Shown piece after piece: positions 62,663 through 64,000 of a stretch of 64,000 nt of DNA (position 1 is the stretch's first letter; each line of letters opens with the position of its first letter). A program made the translations under genes and the position numbers. Origin of the DNA: an uncultured Eubacteriales bacterium (GTDB lineage: Bacteria; Bacillota; Clostridia; Peptostreptococcales; Anaerovoracaceae); assembly GCA_902798745.1 (NCBI GenBank), contig CADBXM010000010.1, forward strand, positions 34,427-98,426, written 5' to 3'. The notes under the pieces are model-generated. The model saw nothing but the letters and a program-made list of their open reading frames with translations. It had not been told where the DNA came from and made no database searches.

Positions 62663-63711
62663 TATCCTTCGTCCTCCGTGTTATTAGTATTATCTACGAG
62701 CCTGAAAGTCTCGCTGAGATTGTTTGTAAGATATTCCATGATGGATGTTACTTCATCGTATTTCATCCTTGTAGGTCCTATGACTCCGATCTTGCCTACA
62801 AGCTTGCCATCGACATGGTAGCTTGCTGTGATCAGAGTGCAGTCCTTCATAGTATCGTTTTCATCACCTATCGTGACTACGACGCCTTCTCCTCTTGCGA
62901 GCATCTTCTGGGTGAACCAGTCCTTTTGCGCGAAGAGTTCCATGAAGTCTCTCGCCCTGTCTATGCTCGAGTACTCAGGCAGATCGAAAATGTTCGTCAT
63001 TCCCTCCATGTAGAGGTTTACGTTGAGCATGTCTTCGAGCGTCCTGATGAAGCTAGGCATTACATTGCCCTTGAGCTGGCTCATTGCCTCGATATCCGAC
63101 CCGACATCTTCTATGATCTCGCTCTTGAGCACATCGTCGAGCGTCCTGCCTTTGTAGTTCACCGTCATGTTCTTGCTGAGAAGGTCGAGCGCTTCCTGTG
63201 TGTACGGAACGTTCAGTCTCAGCGTGGTGTTTGTGACATTGCCGCTTTCTCCTACTATCATGAGGATTATCGTGCCTCTGTCTACCGGCAGCAGCCTTAT
63301 GAAGCTGATCTGCTCCTCGTTGGTCGCCGGTGTCATCGCGAACGACGCCAGATTGGTGATCTCGGAGAGAAGCTCGGCAGCATGTCTTATAGTCCTGTCG
63401 AACTCATCACGGCTCGCGGCAAGACGGTCGTTTATCATGCGCTTGTCTTTGGCGCTCAGGTTCTTCTTTTGCATAAGGGTATTTACGTATAGTCTGTATG
63501 CCTTATCTGAAGGAACTCTGCCCGCCGATGTATGAGGATGTGTCAGATACCCCATCTCTTCGAGGTCTGACATCTCGTTTCTTATGGTCGCAGGGCTGAC
63601 ACCGAGATCGTACTTCTTTGCGATCGACCTGGAACCGACCGGCTCGGCGTTTTCTACATAGTCTGTTATTATCGCCTGCAGTATCTGTAATTGTCTTTCG
63701 CTCAGATCCAT
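62662..63711 (-). CDS. hrcA: Heat-inducible transcription repressor HrcA
   Basis: This 349-residue repressor binds CIRCE elements and is stabilised by GroEL. It has an N-terminal winged helix (LQAIITDYVENAEPVGSRSIAKKY, and SPATIRNEMSDLEEMGYL), a central GAF-like inserted domain, and the C-terminal IGPTRMKYDEVTSIMEYL. It is first in the hrcA-grpE-dnaK-dnaJ run and represses itself through the CIRCE at 63739. Confidence 0.97.
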   Translation of the reverse strand: MDLSERQLQILQAIITDYVENAEPVGSRSIAKKYDLGVSPATIRNEMSDLEEMGYLTHPHTSAGRVPSDKAYRLYVNTLMQKKNLSAKDKRMINDRLAASRDEFDRTIRHAAELLSEITNLASFAMTPATNEEQISFIRLLPVDRGTIILMIVGESGNVTNTTLRLNVPYTQEALDLLSKNMTVNYKGRTLDDVLKSEIIEDVGSDIEAMSQLKGNVMPSFIRTLEDMLNVNLYMEGMTNIFDLPEYSSIDRARDFMELFAQKDWFTQKMLARGEGVVVTIGDENDTMKDCTLITASYHVDGKLVGKIGVIGPTRMKYDEVTSIMEYLTNNLSETFRLVDNTNNTEDEG

Positions 63712-63738
63712 TGTCCGCCTCCTTGTTTTTATTATTTG

Positions 63739-63765
63739 TTAGCACTCGTCACATCAGAGTGCTAA
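63739..63765. promoter_or_regulatory. CIRCE operator
   Basis: TTAGCACTC-N9-GAGTGCTAA matches the CIRCE consensus exactly, with 9-nt spacing. It lies 28 bp before the hrcA start and just downstream of the predicted promoter, the normal place for HrcA repression. Confidence 0.98.
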
Positions 63766-63776
63766 TCGCTACGCAT

Positions 63777-63805
63777 AGTGTACTCGTTCCTCACGCCTCT
63801 GTCAA
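63777..63805 (-). promoter_or_regulatory. Predicted sigma-A promoter of the hrcA operon
   Basis: On the minus strand, a perfect TTGACA (complement of 63800-63805) and TACACT (complement of 63777-63782) are separated by 17 bp. CIRCE begins 11 bp after the -10 box. Confidence 0.8.
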
Positions 63806-63835
63806 CACTTATTTTTCAGTTATCCAGCCTTTTTT

Positions 63836-63867
63836 TACAAACAAAAGAAGCCTCTTTTCCGAGGCTT
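63836..63867 (-). terminator. Minus-strand terminator between the mobile element and hrcA
   Basis: GAAGCCTC and GAGGCTTC form an 8-bp stem. On the minus strand it is followed by TTTTGTTTG. It insulates the hrcA promoter from transcription entering from the right. Confidence 0.8.
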
Positions 63868-63895
63868 CAAATTTGTTCCTTTATGATTTGCTTAG

Positions 63896-64000
63896 TGCTC
63901 AGTGACATGCTCCCACCACTTATAGAAGTGGGGGCTTCTCGCTCAACAAGCCTAACGACTTGAGTATCAACGAGCTATCCCCGTGTGCCCCACGGTTCCT
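63896..64000 (-). mobile_element. Right end of an IS200/IS605-like (TnpB) element, cut by window edge
   Basis: On the minus strand the region holds the last codons of a TnpB-like frame, then a terminal hairpin (CCACTT/AAGTGG with flanking CCC/GGG, 63912-63932) and GCATGTCAC. This layout, with the stop codon inside the hairpin, is typical of right ends of IS605-group elements, where the same sequence makes the guide RNA scaffold. An IscB/HEARO-type RNA on the plus strand is the alternative. The full element lies outside the window. Confidence 0.5.
63920..64000 (-). CDS. C-terminal 26 codons of a putative TnpB-like protein
   Basis: The minus strand reads RNRGAHGDSSLILKSLG, then a short tail SEKPPLL and a TAA stop (complement of 63920-63922). 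The composition fits the low-complexity tail of TnpB proteins, whose catalytic part would be beyond the window. No domain is visible, so this rests on the terminal hairpin and stop position. Confidence 0.4.
   Translation of the reverse strand, partial: RNRGAHGDSSLILKSLGLLSEKPPLL

Noticed and set aside
63896-64000. IscB-type guide RNA on the plus strand as the primary call
   Set aside because: The plus strand can fold similarly, but the minus strand has an open frame whose stop lies in the terminal hairpin, which fits a TnpB right end better. Kept as an alternative only.

Overview
The window reads as chromosome of a strictly anaerobic, low-to-mid GC Gram-positive bacterium of the class Clostridia. 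The support is HrcA/CIRCE-controlled heat-shock genes, [FeFe]-hydrogenase with its HydE/F/G maturases, butyrate kinase, an STAS/serine-kinase regulatory pair, a RelQ-type alarmone synthetase, HemW, and strong AGGAGG ribosome binding sites. A gut or oral Anaerovoracaceae/Eubacteriales relative is my guess; no 16S gene is present to settle it. Most genes lie on the minus strand. Only yprB-like, thrC, an ACT regulator, a uracil permease, buk and a DUF1015 gene are on plus.

Layout. 1-3.1 kb: ychF (cut by the window edge), then two STAS-domain genes, one of them an STAS-kinase-ATPase fusion. 3.2-7 kb: an exonuclease-fold protein, a YitT membrane protein, an orphan DNA methyltransferase and a small P-loop protein. 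7-17 kb: a long minus-strand run of folC, a YjbR-MGMT fusion, valS, relQ, potCBA (no potD), mrp and a lipoprotein. 17-25.3 kb: cysE and punA, a ~450-nt candidate structured RNA with its own promoter and terminator, then asd, lysC and hom facing thrC and an ACT regulator (aspartate-to-threonine pathway without thrB). 25.4-30.9 kb: uracil permease, butyrate kinase, an aminotransferase and a DUF1015 (serine-kinase-like) protein. 31-36.5 kb: a secreted C39-like protein, a second YitT gene, an orphan CARF/HEPN-like protein with no CRISPR locus, tRNA-Glu, and a NifX-SlyD fusion. 36.5-42.8 kb: ylmH-like, an EamA transporter, glpK, hemW and lepA. 42.9-50.3 kb: hydrogenase module hydG, hydE, hydF, hydA and a NuoF/GltD-like flavoprotein. 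50.5-58.5 kb: a leucine-rich-repeat surface protein, a small conserved protein, rpsT, an ABC exporter, exoA, a GH25 lysozyme and lon. 58.6-64 kb: dnaJ, dnaK, grpE and hrcA with CIRCE, then the end of an IS200/IS605-like element at the right edge.

Functional themes. The hydrogenase block looks self-contained: the catalytic subunit, a flavoprotein that probably links it to NAD(P)H, and all three maturases read in one direction. The heat-shock block has the classic order hrcA-grpE-dnaK-dnaJ, with an unusual palindromic element between grpE and dnaK. The most unusual items are the orphan CARF/HEPN-like protein near 34 kb, the long RNA candidate near 19 kb, the STAS-kinase-ATPase fusion near 2 kb, the NifX-SlyD fusion near 36 kb and the GltD-type hydrogenase partner near 49 kb. 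All family calls come from reading motifs by eye; no database search was run.
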